A DNA stretch of 7,533 nt, from contig NZ_JBBPEV010000010.1 of assembly GCF_038069945.1 (NCBI RefSeq), positions 1 through 7,533 of the forward strand. The letters run 5' to 3'. Positions within the stretch are counted from its first letter, which is position 1; each line of letters starts with the position of its first letter. Source of the stretch: Aquabacterium sp. A3 (lineage in GTDB: Bacteria > Pseudomonadota > Gammaproteobacteria > Burkholderiales > Burkholderiaceae_C). Under the pieces are notes generated by a model, which did not search any database, was not told the DNA's origin, and saw nothing but the letters and a program-made list of their open reading frames with translations. The position numbers were made by a program, and so were the translations under genes. Below are positions 6,934 to 7,533 of this stretch, one piece after another.

Positions 6934-7359
6934 TTACAGCATTTGGTGTCGAACTCGGGGGGCATCCAGGCCCCGGTTGCTAGCGTTGTAAGCCCACACA
7001 ACAAACTGCTCCAGCAGTCTTTCGTTCTCGACCTTAAGCCGGGCATTTTCGGCCTCAATACGCTCAAGACGTTCTAAAAGCGCCTGTGCTTCTGTAGCTC
7101 CCAAGCCAAGGGAGCTTTTTGACCGAGCATTTGGAAGCCCTGCAACGCGGCTCTTCGTTAATTGGAAGGCCTGCTTTATGCGAACCCGCTGATTTAGGGC
7201 TTGTCTTGTGTATCGGGCGTTAAGTCGTTGCTCGACAATCTCAATGAGTAATTCCCAAGTAAGCTTCCCCTCCCAGCCGTCGAGAATGCTAACTATGGCT
7301 TCTATATCCTGGTCTTCCAAGTTACGTGCTCGAACTTTCGGCCTATTTCTAGCCATCAT
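6934..7359 (-). CDS. Small coiled-coil protein linked to tyrosine-recombinase elements (TnpC-like), C-terminus replaced
   Basis: A 141-residue basic protein. Residues about 15-60 look like a helical DNA-binding-type fold with LTWELLIEIVEQRLNARYTRQALNQRVRIKQAF. From about residue 88 there is a coiled coil of heptad leucines, with ALLERLERIEAENARLKVEN followed by ERLLEQFVVWAYNASNRGLD. This composition resembles the small third proteins encoded after tyrosine recombinases in Tn554-type and other multi-recombinase elements. I recognise the type rather than a named family. ATG 7359 is preceded by GGAGA (7365-7369) and overlaps the end of the gene upstream by 11 bases (ATGATGGCTAG), suggesting translational coupling. 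The last eight residues come from the MITE-like insertion; the original ended at 6543. Confidence 0.5.
   Translation of the reverse strand: MMARNRPKVRARNLEDQDIEAIVSILDGWEGKLTWELLIEIVEQRLNARYTRQALNQRVRIKQAFQLTKSRVAGLPNARSKSSLGLGATEAQALLERLERIEAENARLKVENERLLEQFVVWAYNASNRGLDAPRVRHQML
6942..6959 (-). repeat. Right terminal inverted repeat of the MITE-like element
   Basis: TTTGGTGTCGAACTCGGG on the plus strand, exact reverse complement of 6629-6646. On the minus strand it also encodes residues of the altered C-terminus (RVRHQ) of the truncated gene. Confidence 0.85.
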
Positions 7360-7416
7360 TTTTCTCCATCGCGAGCATCAGGTTGCGCATGGTTTCAGTC
7401 GATATAATCGCACTAG
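7349..7416 (-). pseudogene. Last codons of an upstream gene cut by the IS5-family element
   Basis: On the minus strand a frame runs from the IS5 target CTAG into STETMRNLMLAMEKNDG and a TAG at 7351-7349, overlapping the start of the small coiled-coil gene. Within the IS sequence the same frame meets a TGA a few codons upstream, so the reading frame is broken there. In elements of this type the preceding gene is often a tyrosine recombinase, but about twenty residues are too few to identify it. Confidence 0.45.
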
Positions 7417-7533
7417 GGAAGGTCTGCAAAACCCGCCGTCAAGGCGCGAGTCTTGCATGATGATGTCGTCAAGTTGATACGTGGCGCAAGGACATGAAGC
7501 AAGTCAGCCTGGGATTGAACCTGTCGACCAAGA
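7417..7533 (+). mobile_element. Left end of an IS5-family insertion sequence (partial)
   Basis: The element starts at 7417 with GGAAGGTCTGCAAAACC, right after CTAG (7413-7416), the YTAR-type target of the IS5 group. Its first ten bases are the mirror of the end at 107-116. The transposase start follows 77 bp inside. The rest lies beyond the window. Confidence 0.8.
7494..7533 (+). CDS. IS5-family transposase, N-terminal end only
   Basis: The first 13 codons of an ATG-started frame read MKQVSLGLNLSTK, the characteristic N-terminus of many proteobacterial IS5-group DDE transposases (which continue KTRKREFL). AAGGA lies just before the ATG. The frame is open to the window edge. Position inside a fitting IS5-type end supports the call. 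Confidence 0.8.
   Translation, partial: MKQVSLGLNLSTK

Larger units (their letters stand above)
6629..6959. mobile_element. 331-bp MITE-like element with perfect 18-bp inverted ends
   Basis: The ends are CCCGAGTTCGACACCAAA (6629-6646) and its exact reverse complement (6942-6959). They are flanked by GGGCAT on both sides (6623-6628 and 6960-6965) as a 6-bp target duplication; by sequence alone the direct repeat can be drawn as up to 8 bp. The interior has no convincing gene: a 68-codon GTG frame at 6700-6906 resembles nothing I know. It does contain paired sequences, listed separately. The insertion cut the 3' end of the minus-strand gene at 6934-7359 and replaced its last 26 residues with eight (PRVRHQML). 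I cannot assign the parent transposase from the end sequence. Confidence 0.75.

Noticed and set aside
7373..7416. ATG at 7388 (minus strand) as a start for a separate small peptide
   Set aside because: It is in frame with the preceding codons up to the IS5 target and has no ribosome site; it reads better as the end of an interrupted gene.

Overview
The window carries a complete reduced-phosphorus oxidation operon from a proteobacterium, most likely a betaproteobacterium or relative. Order and content (2-oxoglutarate dioxygenase, phosphonate-type ABC transporter of three genes, phosphite dehydrogenase, LysR regulator) match the htxABCD-ptxDE arrangement I recall from Alcaligenes faecalis WM2072, with protein similarity to the Pseudomonas stutzeri WM88 Htx and Ptx proteins. 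The host guess rests on this and on the style of the insertion sequences; nothing in the window is a taxonomic marker.

Layout. 1-116: right end of an IS5-family insertion sequence, followed by the target tetranucleotide CTAG (117-120). 121-392: control region with a near-perfect Pho box (240-257) and, just downstream, LysR-type dyads and a 9-bp direct repeat (279-328). 393-5875: six co-directional genes with short gaps: htxA, htxB, htxC, htxD, ptxD, ptxE. The only larger gap (htxB-htxC, 123 bp) holds a long imperfect stem-loop. 5876-6090: short tail with a terminator-like hairpin. 6091-about 6480: an internally deleted IS3-family element. 6543-7359 (minus strand): a small coiled-coil protein gene of the kind that accompanies tyrosine recombinases, split by a 331-bp MITE-like element with perfect 18-bp terminal inverted repeats and a 6-bp target duplication. 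7349-7416: last codons of the gene upstream of it, cut by a second IS5-family element whose left end (7417) and transposase start (7494) run off the window.

How it works. HtxBCD would import hypophosphite and perhaps phosphite. HtxA oxidises hypophosphite to phosphite using 2-oxoglutarate and O2. PtxD oxidises phosphite to phosphate with NAD+, giving phosphate and NADH. PtxE probably regulates, and the Pho box places the operon under PhoB, so the genes should be on when phosphate is short.

The operon sits between two IS5-family ends in the same orientation, each with CTAG on the inner side, and next to debris of other mobile DNA. This looks like a composite-transposon or island setting. The least expected item is the 331-bp non-autonomous element; removing it and one target copy restores a plausible 159-residue reading frame.
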